DNA from: Clostridiales bacterium
GTDB taxonomy: Bacteria > Bacillota > Clostridia > Saccharofermentanales > Saccharofermentanaceae
Direction: 5' to 3'
Assembly: GCA_017478485.1 (NCBI GenBank)
Contig: JAFVDI010000015.1
Location: 1-55,855, forward strand
Length of the DNA stretch: 55,855 nucleotides
Part shown: positions 1-9,016 of the stretch, in pieces
Position numbering within the stretch: the stretch's first letter is position 1
How the letters are laid out: the number at the start of each line of letters is the position of its first letter
Notes under the pieces: model-generated
Seen by the model: the letters and a program-made list of their open reading frames with translations, nothing else
Told to the model about the DNA's origin: nothing
The model's database searches: none
Made by a program: the position numbers and the translations under genes

Positions 1-22
1 AGGGTATAAGACTCTCAACCAT

Positions 23-139
23 TCCGGTGGTGATTACCGTGAGGCCACACCTGTTCCCATCCCGAACACAGAAGTTAAGCTCACGTGTGCCGACAATACT
101 TGGCTGGCAACGGCCCGGGAAGATAGGTTGCTGCCGGAT
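23..139 (+). rRNA. rrf: 5S ribosomal RNA
   Basis: About 117 nt. The core CACACCTGTTCCCATCCCGAAC and the GAAGTTAAGC block are classic 5S loop sequences, and the ends pair (TCCGG near 23 with CCGGA near 134-138). It sits five bases upstream of a tRNA, as in the distal part of a Firmicute rRNA operon; the 23S gene presumably lies left of the window. Ends may be off by a few bases. Confidence 0.93.
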
Positions 140-144
140 TAAAT

Positions 145-220
145 TCCTCAATAGCTCAGCCGGTAGAGCGTTCGGCTGTTAACCGAAATGTCGCAGGTTC
201 GAGTCCTGCTTGAGGAGCCA
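145..220 (+). tRNA. tRNA-Asn (anticodon GTT)
   Basis: A full cloverleaf can be drawn. The acceptor stem pairs TCCTCAA (145-151) with TTGAGGA (210-216), followed by discriminator G and an encoded CCA (218-220). The anticodon stem TTCGG/CCGAA encloses CTGTTAA with GTT at 178-180. The T arm contains GGTTCGAGTCC. It follows the 5S gene directly and is probably co-transcribed. Confidence 0.95.
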
Positions 221-251
221 AAGCACCAGTCAGATGACTGGTGCTTTTTTT
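221..251 (+). terminator. Intrinsic terminator of the rRNA/tRNA operon
   Basis: Perfect 11-bp stem AAGCACCAGTC / GACTGGTGCTT (221-231, 236-246) with loop AGAT and a T run, immediately after the tRNA CCA. Confidence 0.93.
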
Positions 252-257
252 ATTGTA

Positions 258-286
258 TTGCGAATGTCATGGCTATCAAATAGAAT
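258..286 (+). promoter_or_regulatory. Sigma-70-type promoter for the 324-1103 gene
   Basis: TTGCGA (258-263) and TAGAAT (281-286) are separated by 17 bp, starting just after the terminator and about 38 bases before the next start codon. Sequence match only. Confidence 0.5.
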
Positions 287-323
287 TAGATGATAAATCA
301 CAGATTATTATTTCAGGAGTCAT

Positions 324-1103
324 ATGATCTCATTCAGTGTCTATAGAAGGTTCACTGCTGTTTATTTTGCTGTTTCTGTTGTATGCATTGTCATAGGGGC
401 AATATTGATTACACGGAATCCCGGCAAGGAAGTACCATTATTTGCTGCCTTAATTGCAGTTTTGCTGATTACGATCTTCATCCTCAGAAAAATCGCGAAC
501 AAGAAGTTTCAGAGTGAGGTTGTTTCACATCTGCATAATTGCAACGTTGGTCTTTATATTGCGTCACTTACCAAACTGCTCGGAACGAGACGCGATAAAT
601 TAGACCAATCCATGTATGCCTGTCTGTCTTCTGTCGGATATGAAGTGCTAGGTGATTACGATTCCTTATATGCCAGCTGTCAGAACATAAAGCTGAAGAT
701 GCATATGCCGATCTATCACAGACGTATGTTTTCTTACTATTTCATCAACAAAGATCTTGAGCATGCAAGAAATGAAGCCGATATACTGACTGCTTTAGCC
801 GCTAAGGAAAGAAATCTTAAAGAGAAGAAAGTAATAGAGGATATGGAAGCAGAGTGCAGACGCACTTTGCGTGTCAATGACGGAGATTACGATGAAGCTC
901 TGGATTACTTCAGTGAAATGCTCAAAAGCACTGATCCGCATCCGCTTATAACCAGGGTCAGCTGCTCTTATGCATATGGAAAACTTCTCTATCTTACGGG
1001 CAATTCAGAAGCAGCTAAAGAGCCGTTGCTATTTGCTTCTTCAAGAGGCGGCGACACAAAATATAAGAAAAATGCCGATGAACTTCTTGAGAAGATCGGC
1101 TGA
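324..1103 (+). CDS. Two-TM membrane protein with helical cytoplasmic region, unknown function
   Basis: 259 residues. Two hydrophobic segments (about residues 10-27 and 36-52) are joined by a short loop, so the remaining 200 residues probably lie in the cytoplasm. That region is predicted helical. Near the C-terminus it contains a stretch (YGKLLYLTGNSEAAKEPL, then AASRG-like sequence) that resembles a tetratricopeptide-type helical repeat, but no family is recognised with certainty. The start at 324 follows AGGAG with a 4-base gap. It is monocistronic or loosely linked to the lipoprotein 73 bases downstream. A scaffold role is possible but is only a guess. Confidence 0.8.
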   Translation: MISFSVYRRFTAVYFAVSVVCIVIGAILITRNPGKEVPLFAALIAVLLITIFILRKIANKKFQSEVVSHLHNCNVGLYIASLTKLLGTRRDKLDQSMYACLSSVGYEVLGDYDSLYASCQNIKLKMHMPIYHRRMFSYYFINKDLEHARNEADILTALAAKERNLKEKKVIEDMEAECRRTLRVNDGDYDEALDYFSEMLKSTDPHPLITRVSCSYAYGKLLYLTGNSEAAKEPLLFASSRGGDTKYKKNADELLEKIG

Positions 1104-1176
1104 AATTGGCATAAACAGTCTTTTTGAAGTAAAATCTTTTTGTTATCGATCGGAATAGGGAAATAAGGGAGAGATA

Positions 1177-2055
1177 ATGACAATGAAAAGATCTGACAAA
1201 GCCTTAGTGATAAGTCTTTTGTTAATGATTTCAATTTTGTTCCTCACATCGTGCAAGGTATCCGGAAAAAAGCAACTGATCCGTTATGCGCAGCAGAATT
1301 ACGGCGACTGTGAGTTTATCAGTGAAGAACATGAAGGAAGCAGAAATGATGAAGAACGAACGGTCTGTCTGAGGGACATTGATACCGGGATCGAATACAA
1401 GGTCACTTCAAAAATGATCTCCTTCGGATTAGACGGAAGTATTTTCGGATATTCGGAACAAACAAGATCCGATTTCCCTGAACTCTACTCGGATTATGTC
1501 TGGAACAATGCCAAAGACAAGATCACAGAGCTCGAGGATAAATACGGCATTAAGATAGAAAAAAGCTCATATATCAGATTCAAGGAACGTGCCACGGAAA
1601 CAGATGCCGAGAATGCTGCCAAGGAATATGCCGAAGTCATTAACGAACATGACATTAAAGGCTTTGGCATCGGAAAAGTCCTCGTATATTCGGAAGAGAA
1701 AGTACATATCGGTGATTATAATGCTGATGACGGAACTTGGAAGGCAACAGGCGAATATGAAGTCATCGACTATGTACGAGAACAATACGATAAGGATGCG
1801 AAGTTTCAACATGTCATTTCCGGTTCTCCGCTGAACATGTTTTACACTTCCGAAGAGATAGACAAGCTGTTCCCTGAGCTGTCGGACAGAGACGGGATGC
1901 CGTCAGGCAAAGCTTATTATTTTAAGGGTAAAGACGGTGACCGGTTCATTGCGATAGATCTGAAGGATTTTGGAGTAAAAGAAAAGGGAATCCGCCTTTT
2001 CCGTGACAAACCATCCGGAATGGAAGAGATAAAGAATAAAGGAGACGAACTGTGA
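1177..2055 (+). CDS. Predicted lipoprotein upstream of a two-component system
   Basis: 292 residues. The N-terminus has a basic start (MTMKRSDK), a hydrophobic stretch, and a lipobox LTSC at about residues 23-26, so the mature protein should be anchored to the outer face of the membrane through its cysteine. The rest is charged and soluble-looking, and no family is recognised. The start at 1177 follows AAGGGAG; an in-frame ATG at 1183 is possible. Its stop overlaps the GTG start of the response regulator (GTGA at 2052-2055), so lipoprotein, regulator and kinase form one translationally coupled unit. That placement suggests an accessory or sensory partner for the kinase, which is inference. 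Confidence 0.8.
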   Translation: MTMKRSDKALVISLLLMISILFLTSCKVSGKKQLIRYAQQNYGDCEFISEEHEGSRNDEERTVCLRDIDTGIEYKVTSKMISFGLDGSIFGYSEQTRSDFPELYSDYVWNNAKDKITELEDKYGIKIEKSSYIRFKERATETDAENAAKEYAEVINEHDIKGFGIGKVLVYSEEKVHIGDYNADDGTWKATGEYEVIDYVREQYDKDAKFQHVISGSPLNMFYTSEEIDKLFPELSDRDGMPSGKAYYFKGKDGDRFIAIDLKDFGVKEKGIRLFRDKPSGMEEIKNKGDEL

Positions 2056-2744
2056 GATACGACTGTCTGATAATAGATGATGAGAAAGAACTCGCAAACA
2101 ACACGTGCGAGTATTTCAATATGTTTGATGTTAAGACTGCCGCAGTATATTCGAGTGCGGAGGCAAATACGTTTCTGGCTTCCAATGAACCTTCACTCGT
2201 GCTCTTAGACATCAATCTTTCCGACGGCAGCGGATTTGAGCTCTGCAAAAAGATAAGGCAGACAATGAACATACCGATACTTTTCGTATCGGCGAGAAAT
2301 ACAGATGACGACAAGATAATCGCACTTAACATAGGTGGTGACGACTATATCGAAAAGCCTTATTCTCTGGGCGTTCTGCTGGCAAAAGTCAAGGTCGTAT
2401 TAAAGCGTTTTGCAGGTACGGCGGCAGAGACTTCTGAAAAGACGGATTTCGATGACGGATATCTCAGGACTGATTCCGCCAATAAGACAGTTTATGTTAA
2501 CGGATCCGAGAAGAAGATCACATCGATCGAATTCAAGCTTCTTGATTATCTTATCGAGAACAAGAACAGGCTCGTTACCAAGAACGAGATCTTTGATAAT
2601 GTTTGGAACGACAAATTCACGACAGACGGAACGCTTAACGTTCACATCAGAAAGATCAGGGAAGCGATAGAAAAAGATTCTCAGGACCCTAAATACATCG
2701 TTACCGTCTGGAAGGAAGGCTACAAGTTCGTAGCGCCGGAATGA
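2052..2744 (+). CDS. OmpR/VanR-family response regulator
   Basis: 230 residues. The receiver domain (about 1-118) has the acidic pair D9/D10, the phospho-acceptor D53 (LLDINLSDG), S80 at the conserved Thr/Ser position and K102 in EKPY. The C-terminal winged-helix DNA-binding domain (about 135-230) ends with the typical VWNDKFTTDGTLNVHIRKIR recognition region. The start is GTG, overlapping the lipoprotein stop, with an AAAGGAG ribosome site inside the upstream gene. It is followed after one base by its kinase. It should bind direct repeats upstream of target genes when phosphorylated; the phased TTAA repeats at 8181-8219 are one candidate target in this window. Confidence 0.95.
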   Translation: MRYDCLIIDDEKELANNTCEYFNMFDVKTAAVYSSAEANTFLASNEPSLVLLDINLSDGSGFELCKKIRQTMNIPILFVSARNTDDDKIIALNIGGDDYIEKPYSLGVLLAKVKVVLKRFAGTAAETSEKTDFDDGYLRTDSANKTVYVNGSEKKITSIEFKLLDYLIENKNRLVTKNEIFDNVWNDKFTTDGTLNVHIRKIREAIEKDSQDPKYIVTVWKEGYKFVAPE

Positions 2745-2745
2745 G

Positions 2746-3996
2746 ATGAAAAAAACTCCGTTTATTCTTCTGCTCATCATTACGATAATTGCCGAAGCAG
2801 CGGCATGCTATCTGATACTGAACGGATTCCGCGACATCAGGACGGACCCGGTCAAAGTCAATGAATGCATGTATTCGGTAATGCAGAACTATGGCGATAC
2901 TTCCAAATACAACAAGCAGCTCGATTATGTGATCCTGGACAATGAAGGCAAACTTGTTTACAAGACACGCGACGGATTAAGCGAATCGATCAATGAAGCG
3001 ATACAGACAAGAGGACTTATATTAGATCTCACCGTTGACGGCAGGACAGAAGGCAAGGTTATATTCGATTACGATCTCGGCGAACAGATCAACGGGTTTA
3101 AGAAGAATACTGTCATCTGTTTTGTGATAATAGGCGTGCTTCAGATAGCTATCATGATCTTATGGTATGCATACATGCGATCCTCTGTCATCACACCGTT
3201 TAAGAAGCTGAACAGCTTTGCTGCAAGAGTTGCGGAAGGCAATCTCGACATCCCTTTGGAGATGGATAAAGGACATGTTTTCGGTGCGTTTACTGAGAGC
3301 TTTGACATAATGAGATCCGAGCTTAAGAAAGCACGCATCGCTGAGAAAAAAGCGACCGATGACAAGAACGAAATGGTCGCAAAACTTTCACATGACATCA
3401 AGACTCCTGTTGCTTCTATAAAGTCCACGTCGGAAGTCGGCATGGCGATCACGAAAGAAGAGAGAACAAAAGAGATGTTCGGCGTCATAAACAACAAGAC
3501 CGACCAGATCAAATCACTCGTTGATAACCTTTTCACATCAAGCGTTCAGGATGTCACGGAGATTGAAGTAAATCCGGGAGCGCAGCCTTCGGATATCTTA
3601 AGCAACATGATCAGGATATCGGATTACCTGGGACGCGCAGGGACACTCAGCATTCCCGAATGCAGCCTTTATTTCGACAAATTAAGATTGCAGCAGGTGT
3701 TTGACAACATATTCATGAATTCATACAAATATGCTGATACCGACATGAAGGTCGCATCTGAATTGACCGAGGATTATCTCGTGATCCGCATATCTGATAA
3801 GGGGCCCGGAGTTAAGGAAGAAGAACTTCCGCTCATCAGGGAAAAATATAAGAGGGGAAGCAATGCATCCGACAAGGACGGCGCAGGACTCGGTCTTTAT
3901 CTGACCGGATACTTCATGGAAAAGATGGAAGGCAAACTGGGGCTAAGAAATCTTAACCCCGGTTTTGAAGTTTCCGTTTATATCAGACTGGCGTGA
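2746..3996 (+). CDS. Membrane sensor histidine kinase
   Basis: 416 residues. Two transmembrane segments (about 5-24 and 122-142) bracket a small extracytoplasmic sensor region of about 95 residues. A HAMP-like region follows (about 145-195). The dimerisation domain carries the phospho-acceptor H216 in KLSHDIKTP. The ATPase domain has an N box (NIFMNSYKYA, N325), a G1 box (DKGPG, 351-355) and a G2 box (DGAGLGL, 378-384). It starts one base after the regulator stop and ends 11 bases before the convergent metF, so it closes this operon. The small sensor domain gives no clue to the ligand. The upstream lipoprotein may take part in sensing. Confidence 0.95.
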   Translation: MKKTPFILLLIITIIAEAAACYLILNGFRDIRTDPVKVNECMYSVMQNYGDTSKYNKQLDYVILDNEGKLVYKTRDGLSESINEAIQTRGLILDLTVDGRTEGKVIFDYDLGEQINGFKKNTVICFVIIGVLQIAIMILWYAYMRSSVITPFKKLNSFAARVAEGNLDIPLEMDKGHVFGAFTESFDIMRSELKKARIAEKKATDDKNEMVAKLSHDIKTPVASIKSTSEVGMAITKEERTKEMFGVINNKTDQIKSLVDNLFTSSVQDVTEIEVNPGAQPSDILSNMIRISDYLGRAGTLSIPECSLYFDKLRLQQVFDNIFMNSYKYADTDMKVASELTEDYLVIRISDKGPGVKEEELPLIREKYKRGSNASDKDGAGLGLYLTGYFMEKMEGKLGLRNLNPGFEVSVYIRLA

Positions 3997-4007
3997 TCTG
4001 AAGGATT

Positions 4008-4868
4008 TCAGACGATGTTTCTGATGCCGTCGCAGATCCTTTTCGCGACTTTGGGATTGTTCATCGTATAAAGATGGATACCCTGGATGCCGTCAGCTAT
4101 AAGATCGATTATTTGTGTCAGCGCATAGGTCATACCGGCATCGAAAAGCGCTTCGCTGTTGTTCTCATATCTTCTGATTATCCTGCAGAAGCGCTCGGGA
4201 AAACTCGCGTTGCAAAGACTGATCATGCGCTTGATCTGGTTTGCGTTGATGACGGGCATGATCCCGGGAATGACCGGAACATCGATGCCTGCGATCTTGC
4301 ATCTCTCGCGGAAATCATAGAAGATCCGGTTCTCGAAAAAGAGTTGTGACACCAATAATTCAGCGCCTGAATCAACCTTTGTCTTGAGACCTTTAAGGTC
4401 ATTCACCCTGTCGGAAGATTCCGGATGACACTCGGGATAGCATGCTCCCAAAACGCAGAAGTCGTACTTTGATTTCAGGTAAGAGATGAGATCGGATGCA
4501 TGAGGGAAGACATCCTTTTCGGGTGCATTAGGAGAACGGTCTCCGCGAAGTGCAAGGATGTTCTCGATGCCTGCTTCTTTCATTGCAGTTGCAAACTCAT
4601 CTATCTCCGACTTGTCATAATGAAGTGAAGTAAGATGGACCACGGGTTCAATGCCGAAGTTGTGCTTGATGTTCTTTGCGATCTCGATCGTGCGGTTAGA
4701 ATTTGCGCTTCCCCCGGCTCCGAATGTAACGCTGATGAAGTCGGGGTTAAGCTCGCAAAGCACTTTCAATGTCTCATCGATCGAAGCAAGTTCAGTATCT
4801 TTCTTTGGCGGAAAGATCTCGAAGGAGAGGCTTCTTTTATTGTTCTTGTAGATATCTGAAATCTTCAT
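4008..4868 (-). CDS. metF: 5,10-methylenetetrahydrofolate reductase
   Basis: 286 residues, normal family length. It reduces 5,10-methylene-THF to 5-methyl-THF with NAD(P)H and FAD, supplying the methyl donor for methionine synthesis in the cytoplasm. Recognisable blocks are SFEIFPPK near the N-terminus with the conserved Glu, VTFGAGGS, LALRGD, and the late PVIPGIMPV stretch. It starts four bases after the metE stop, so the two form a compact metE-metF operon with likely translational coupling. MetE uses 5-methyl-THF polyglutamate as its methyl donor, so the pair covers the last two steps of methionine synthesis. Confidence 0.96.
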   Translation of the reverse strand: MKISDIYKNNKRSLSFEIFPPKKDTELASIDETLKVLCELNPDFISVTFGAGGSANSNRTIEIAKNIKHNFGIEPVVHLTSLHYDKSEIDEFATAMKEAGIENILALRGDRSPNAPEKDVFPHASDLISYLKSKYDFCVLGACYPECHPESSDRVNDLKGLKTKVDSGAELLVSQLFFENRIFYDFRERCKIAGIDVPVIPGIMPVINANQIKRMISLCNASFPERFCRIIRRYENNSEALFDAGMTYALTQIIDLIADGIQGIHLYTMNNPKVAKRICDGIRNIV

Positions 4869-4872
4869 TGTC

Positions 4873-7122
4873 TTATCCGCGGATGATCTTTGCAGCCGCT
4901 ACAAGGTTCTTAAGACTTGCTTTTGTCTCGGTAACGCCTCTGGTCTTGAGTCCGCAGTCAGGGTTGACCCAGAGCTTTGAGTCATCTGTCTTGGCACGGA
5001 TCTTTGTAAGAGCTGCTACGATCTCATCGACTGAAGGCACGCGGGGGCTGTGGATGTCATAGACACCGGGGCCGACCTCTGTCTTGAAATTGTTCTCCTT
5101 GAGAGCATCAAGGATCAGGAGATCTGAACGTGATGCCTCGAATGTGATGACGTCTGCATCCATTGAATCGATTGCAGGGATGATGTCGGTGAATTCGCTG
5201 TAGCACATATGAGTATGGATCTGCGTCTTGGCAGCAACGCCGCTGTGAACGAGACGGAATGCGGGGATCGCCCAGTCAAGGTATTCTGAATACCAGTCGG
5301 ACTTACGAAGAGGAAGCTTTTCTCTGAGTGCTGCTTCATCGATCTGGATTATGCCGATGCCGTTCTTCTCGAGATCGAGGACCTCATCGCGGATCGCGAG
5401 CGCTATCTGAAGCGTACTCTCCCTGATGGAGATGTCTTCTCTCGGGAATGACCAGTTGAGGATCGTAACGGGACCTGTGAGCATTCCCTTAACGGGCTTA
5501 TCCGTGCAGCTCTGTGCGAAAACAGACCACTTGACCGTGATGGGTTCCTTGCGTGAAACATCGCCCCAGATTATCGGAGGTTTGACGCATCTCGTACCGT
5601 ATGAGAGCACCCATGCTTTCTCGGTGAATACGTAGCCTGAAAGGTGCTCGCCGAAATACTCGACCATGTCGTTTCTTTCAAACTCGCCGTGAACGATGAC
5701 ATCAAGCCCGATCTCTTCCTGCAGCTTTATGCATTCGCGGATCTTGTTCTCGTTGAAAGAGACATACTGCTCTTTGGTGATGGTTCCGTTCTTGAAGTCT
5801 TTCCTGTTCTTTCTGACATCCTCAGTCTGAGGGAAGGAACCGATGGTAGTTGTAGGGAAGAGGGGGAGCTTTAAGAGTTCCTTCTGGATCTTCTCTCTTT
5901 CCTCAAACGCGGGAAGTCTTGTATAGTCTTCCTTCTTGATGGAACTTACGCGGTCTTTGACAGCCTGGTCGAGCACGTCAGGTCTGTTAGCAAAGAGAGC
6001 TTCGTTCTTCCTGTATGCATCCGCATTTCCTGATGCGATCTCAGAGAGTTCAACAAGTTTTTCTTCAGCGAAAGCGAAGTGTGCCTTGTAGGACTCGGGG
6101 AGCTTTGTCTCACTCTTAAGAGTGTAAGGCACGTGGAGCAGCGAGCATGTTGTGCCGACTACAAGGAAATTTTCAGAAACGATGTTCTTGAGTTCATTTA
6201 AGATGCCTAAAGTCTTAGCGTAATTATTTCTCCAGATGTTCTTTCCGTTAACTACGCCTGCGACAAGTGTCTTGCCCTTGGGGAAACCGTTCTGTTTAAC
6301 GAGTTCAAGGCTCTTTCTGCCTTCAACGAAATCGATTCCGATAAGATCGAAATCAAGTGAAGTAACATTATTGTAGATATCCCTGATGTCGCCGAAATAG
6401 GTCTGAAGAAGGATCTTAAGATTACCTTTTGCAGAAAGGATATTCTTGTAGATCGATTCGAAAAGCGCGATGTCGTCTGAACTGAGATCTCTTACGAGAT
6501 AGGGTTCATCAAACTGAATGAGAACAGCTCCTTCTTTTGCGAGCTTTTCGATAAGCTTGATGTATTCGGCTGTGAGCTGTCCTGCAAAATCAGAAGCCTT
6601 CTTTGAACCTGTGTAGCGTGCGAGCTTAAGGAAAGTAAAAGGTCCTATAAGGTCGACCTTGGTGTCGATACCGAGAGCTTTTGCCTCAAGGAATTCATCA
6701 ACGGGCTTTGTGCCTTTGAGTTCGATGACGGTATCGTCGTCTATCTCGGGAACGATGTAGTGGTAGTTCGTGTTGAACCACTTCTTCATTGCAAGAGCCT
6801 TGACGTTGCCGTTTGCGCCCTGGTATCCGCGGGCTGCAGCGAAATATGTATCGATCGCTGAAAGCTTCAGATCCTTATATCTCTGAGGAACGGCGTTGAA
6901 AAGGAATGCCGTGTCCAGAACATTGTCGTAGAATGAGAAATCGTTGCTTGAGATAAAGTCGATCCCCGATGCTTTCTGTGTCTTGAGATTATATTCTCTC
7001 TGCATTCGGCCGGACTCCAGAAGCTCGGCTTCATTGATCTTGCCTGCGAAGTACTTTTCACTGGCGAACTTTAATTCTCTGTCTTTTCCGATCCTCGGAA
7101 ATCCGATGACTGACGTTCTCAT
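4873..7122 (-). CDS. metE: Cobalamin-independent methionine synthase
   Basis: 749 residues from the chosen start. It transfers a methyl group from 5-methyl-THF polyglutamate to homocysteine. The N-terminus [16 protein letters not shown] is the MetE signature. The C-terminal catalytic half has the zinc ligands in [10 protein letters not shown] (His and Cys), a Glu in between, and a Cys in [11 protein letters not shown]. Two ATGs lie at the start. AGGAGG is spaced 7 bases from the second (7120-7122) but only one base from the first (7126-7128), so the second is preferred. It is divergent from a LysR-type regulator, with a candidate operator between them. No S-box or T-box was seen upstream. Confidence 0.96.
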   Translation of the reverse strand: MRTSVIGFPRIGKDRELKFASEKYFAGKINEAELLESGRMQREYNLKTQKASGIDFISSNDFSFYDNVLDTAFLFNAVPQRYKDLKLSAIDTYFAAARGYQGANGNVKALAMKKWFNTNYHYIVPEIDDDTVIELKGTKPVDEFLEAKALGIDTKVDLIGPFTFLKLARYTGSKKASDFAGQLTAEYIKLIEKLAKEGAVLIQFDEPYLVRDLSSDDIALFESIYKNILSAKGNLKILLQTYFGDIRDIYNNVTSLDFDLIGIDFVEGRKSLELVKQNGFPKGKTLVAGVVNGKNIWRNNYAKTLGILNELKNIVSENFLVVGTTCSLLHVPYTLKSETKLPESYKAHFAFAEEKLVELSEIASGNADAYRKNEALFANRPDVLDQAVKDRVSSIKKEDYTRLPAFEEREKIQKELLKLPLFPTTTIGSFPQTEDVRKNRKDFKNGTITKEQYVSFNENKIRECIKLQEEIGLDVIVHGEFERNDMVEYFGEHLSGYVFTEKAWVLSYGTRCVKPPIIWGDVSRKEPITVKWSVFAQSCTDKPVKGMLTGPVTILNWSFPREDISIRESTLQIALAIRDEVLDLEKNGIGIIQIDEAALREKLPLRKSDWYSEYLDWAIPAFRLVHSGVAAKTQIHTHMCYSEFTDIIPAIDSMDADVITFEASRSDLLILDALKENNFKTEVGPGVYDIHSPRVPSVDEIVAALTKIRAKTDDSKLWVNPDCGLKTRGVTETKASLKNLVAAAKIIRG

Positions 7123-7207
7123 AGTCATTCCTCCTGTTTTTGATTTGCAGTTCGGAGTATAAACCCACCGCTTCGATAGGTGAAATACGAAAAAATAGTG
7201 CTTTGCG

Positions 7208-7222
7208 ATAGATTTTATCTAT
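7208..7222. promoter_or_regulatory. Candidate LysR-type operator between metE and lysR
   Basis: Perfect inverted repeat ATAGAT-TTT-ATCTAT in the 149-bp divergent intergenic region. The length and dyad fit LysR-family boxes, and the adjacent gene encodes such a regulator. A longer reading of the regulator gene starting at 7221 would put its start codon inside the operator, which favours the downstream start at 7272. Confidence 0.5.
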
Positions 7223-7271
7223 GAACAGCGTTATATTTATAGTCGTGTTCTATGCAAAGGAGACTCATCAC

Positions 7272-8171
7272 ATGACCTTAAAACAGTTAAGATACGCGGT
7301 TACGGTAGCTGATACCGGCAACATAACCGAAGCTGCAGCCAGGCTTTTTATCGCGCAGCCGAGCCTTACTTCTGCGATCAGGGAACTCGAGAATGAATAT
7401 GGTATTACCATTTTTGACCGAAGCAACAAAGGAGTGGAGATCACTGCTGAAGGCGAGGAATTTCTGGGTTATGCAAGGCAGGTCCTTGAGCAGACTGATC
7501 TCATCGAGGAAAGATATACCGGAAAAACGGAAGGCAAGACACGCTTCTGCGTATCTTCACAGCACTATTCTTTTGCTGTTGAGGCATTCGTTGAACTTCT
7601 CAAGCTGCACGGCGGAAACAAGTATGAATTCCATATGAGGGAGACGCAGACATTCGACATCATAGAAGACGTTGCAAAGCTCAGGAGCGAGATCGGGATC
7701 CTCTATCTTAATGCTTTCAATGAAACGGTCATAATGAAAACTCTAAGAGACAACGGACTTGTTTTCGAGCCATTGTTCAGGGCAAAGCCGCATGTGTTTA
7801 TCAGCAATCATTCACCGCTCGCGAAAAAGAAATCGCTTACGTTAGATGACCTTAAGCCGTACCCGAGGCTTGCGTATGAGCAGGGAAGCCACAACTCATT
7901 CTATTTTTCGGAAGAGATCTTAAGTACCGTGGATTCAGATAAGGAACTCATTGTAAGGGACCGCGCGACTCTTTTTAATCTTCTCATCGGTCTTGACGGA
8001 TACACTATCTGCAGCGGTGTCATCAACGAGGAACTCAACGGCCCTAACATAATTGCAAAGCCATTGAAGGTCGATGATTACATGCAGATAGGATACATAC
8101 TTCCGGAAAGAACGCATCCGTCTTTCCTTACCGGTGAATATATAAGGATCCTTAAGGACTTTTCCGCATGA
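7272..8171 (+). CDS. LysR-family transcriptional regulator (possible methionine regulator)
   Basis: 299 residues. The N-terminal winged helix-turn-helix is typical (MTLKQLRYAVTVADTGNITE, then AAARLFIAQPSLTSAIRELE). An effector-binding domain occupies about residues 90-295. The start at 7272 is preferred over an in-frame ATG 51 bases upstream, because AAAGGAG lies 8 bases before it and the upstream codon overlaps the operator. Divergence from metE-metF suggests control of methionine synthesis, as MetR does with homocysteine in enterobacteria. The sequence itself does not identify the effector, so the metR symbol is withheld. LysR proteins usually also repress their own gene. Confidence 0.9.
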   Translation: MTLKQLRYAVTVADTGNITEAAARLFIAQPSLTSAIRELENEYGITIFDRSNKGVEITAEGEEFLGYARQVLEQTDLIEERYTGKTEGKTRFCVSSQHYSFAVEAFVELLKLHGGNKYEFHMRETQTFDIIEDVAKLRSEIGILYLNAFNETVIMKTLRDNGLVFEPLFRAKPHVFISNHSPLAKKKSLTLDDLKPYPRLAYEQGSHNSFYFSEEILSTVDSDKELIVRDRATLFNLLIGLDGYTICSGVINEELNGPNIIAKPLKVDDYMQIGYILPERTHPSFLTGEYIRILKDFSA

Positions 8172-8180
8172 AGGTGAGAT

Positions 8181-8219
8181 TTAAGGATTACTTAAGAGTT
8201 CTTTAAAGGCACTTAAGGG
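8181..8219 (+). promoter_or_regulatory. Four phased TTAA direct repeats upstream of ABC exporter
   Basis: TTAA cores lie at 8181, 8192, 8203 and 8213, spaced 11, 11 and 10 bp, most within CTTAAG/TTTAAG contexts. This is the geometry of OmpR/PhoB-family sites on one face of the helix. A possible -10 (TATCCT, 8229-8234) follows about 10 bp later. The regulator is unidentified; the one at 2052 is a candidate. Confidence 0.5.
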
Positions 8220-8258
8220 TTGAAAAAGTATCCTAGTGCCATAAGGAGGTCGAAAGAC

Positions 8259-9014
8259 ATGAAAAACATCATTGAAACAAAAAAACTTTGCAAGACATTT
8301 TCCAACGGCGGCGTTCAGCAGCACGTTCTCAGGAACATCGATCTTGAGATATATGAGGGTGATTTTACTATCATAATGGGCGCATCAGGTGCAGGCAAAT
8401 CGACACTGCTCTACTCGCTTTCAGGTATGGATAAGCCGACACTCGGATCAGTTTCCTTCTGCGGAACAGAGATCACAAAGATGAATACCGATGAGCTTGC
8501 TATCTTCAGAAGAGGCAACTGCGGATTCGTTTTCCAGCAGGTGTATCTCGTTGAGTCGATGAGCGTTTTAGATAATATCATGGCAGCGGGACTTCTGGTT
8601 TATAAGGATAAGAAAGTTCTATCAAAGAAGGCAGGCGAGCTCCTCAAGGCAGTTAATATCGATGAGACTCTCTGGAACAAGTTCCCCACGCAGATCTCAG
8701 GCGGCGAGGCACAGAGAGTCGGCATAGCAAGAGCTCTTATCAACGATCCCGCACTGGTTTTCGCAGATGAGCCTACAGGAGCTCTGAACTCACATACAGG
8801 TAAGGCCGTTCTCGATACTCTTACGAAGTTCAACGAAAAAGGCCAGTCGATCATAATGGTCACACATGATATCACGAGTGCGAGAAGAGGCAACCGCATC
8901 CTTCACGTTAAGGACGGTGAGATCGCAGGCGAGTGCAACCTCGGAAAGTACGTGACAGGTGATAAGGATCGTCACCAGAAGCTCTCTGACTTCCTCGCAA
9001 CTATGGGGTGGTAA
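8259..9014 (+). CDS. ABC transporter ATP-binding protein (MacB/LolD/BceA type)
   Basis: 251 residues. Walker A GASGAGKS (41-48), Q-loop VFQQV (about 91-95), signature ISGGEAQRVGIARA (from 146) and Walker B ALVFADEPTGAL (about 165-176) are all intact. The EPTGAL version is typical of ATPases that serve FtsX-type permeases. The start at 8259 follows AAGGAGG with good spacing; an upstream in-frame TTG at 8219-8221 lacks a ribosome site. The permease begins 2 bases after its stop. Together they should form an exporter or a mechanotransmission-type complex, commonly linked to peptide antibiotic resistance or lipoprotein/peptide release. The substrate is unknown. Confidence 0.94.
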   Translation: MKNIIETKKLCKTFSNGGVQQHVLRNIDLEIYEGDFTIIMGASGAGKSTLLYSLSGMDKPTLGSVSFCGTEITKMNTDELAIFRRGNCGFVFQQVYLVESMSVLDNIMAAGLLVYKDKKVLSKKAGELLKAVNIDETLWNKFPTQISGGEAQRVGIARALINDPALVFADEPTGALNSHTGKAVLDTLTKFNEKGQSIIMVTHDITSARRGNRILHVKDGEIAGECNLGKYVTGDKDRHQKLSDFLATMGW

Positions 9015-9016
9015 TC

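Noticed and set aside
4873..7271. S-box (SAM) riboswitch before metE
   Set aside because: Only 149 bp separate metE from lysR and no terminator or SAM-I motifs are visible; regulation by the LysR protein explains the layout better.
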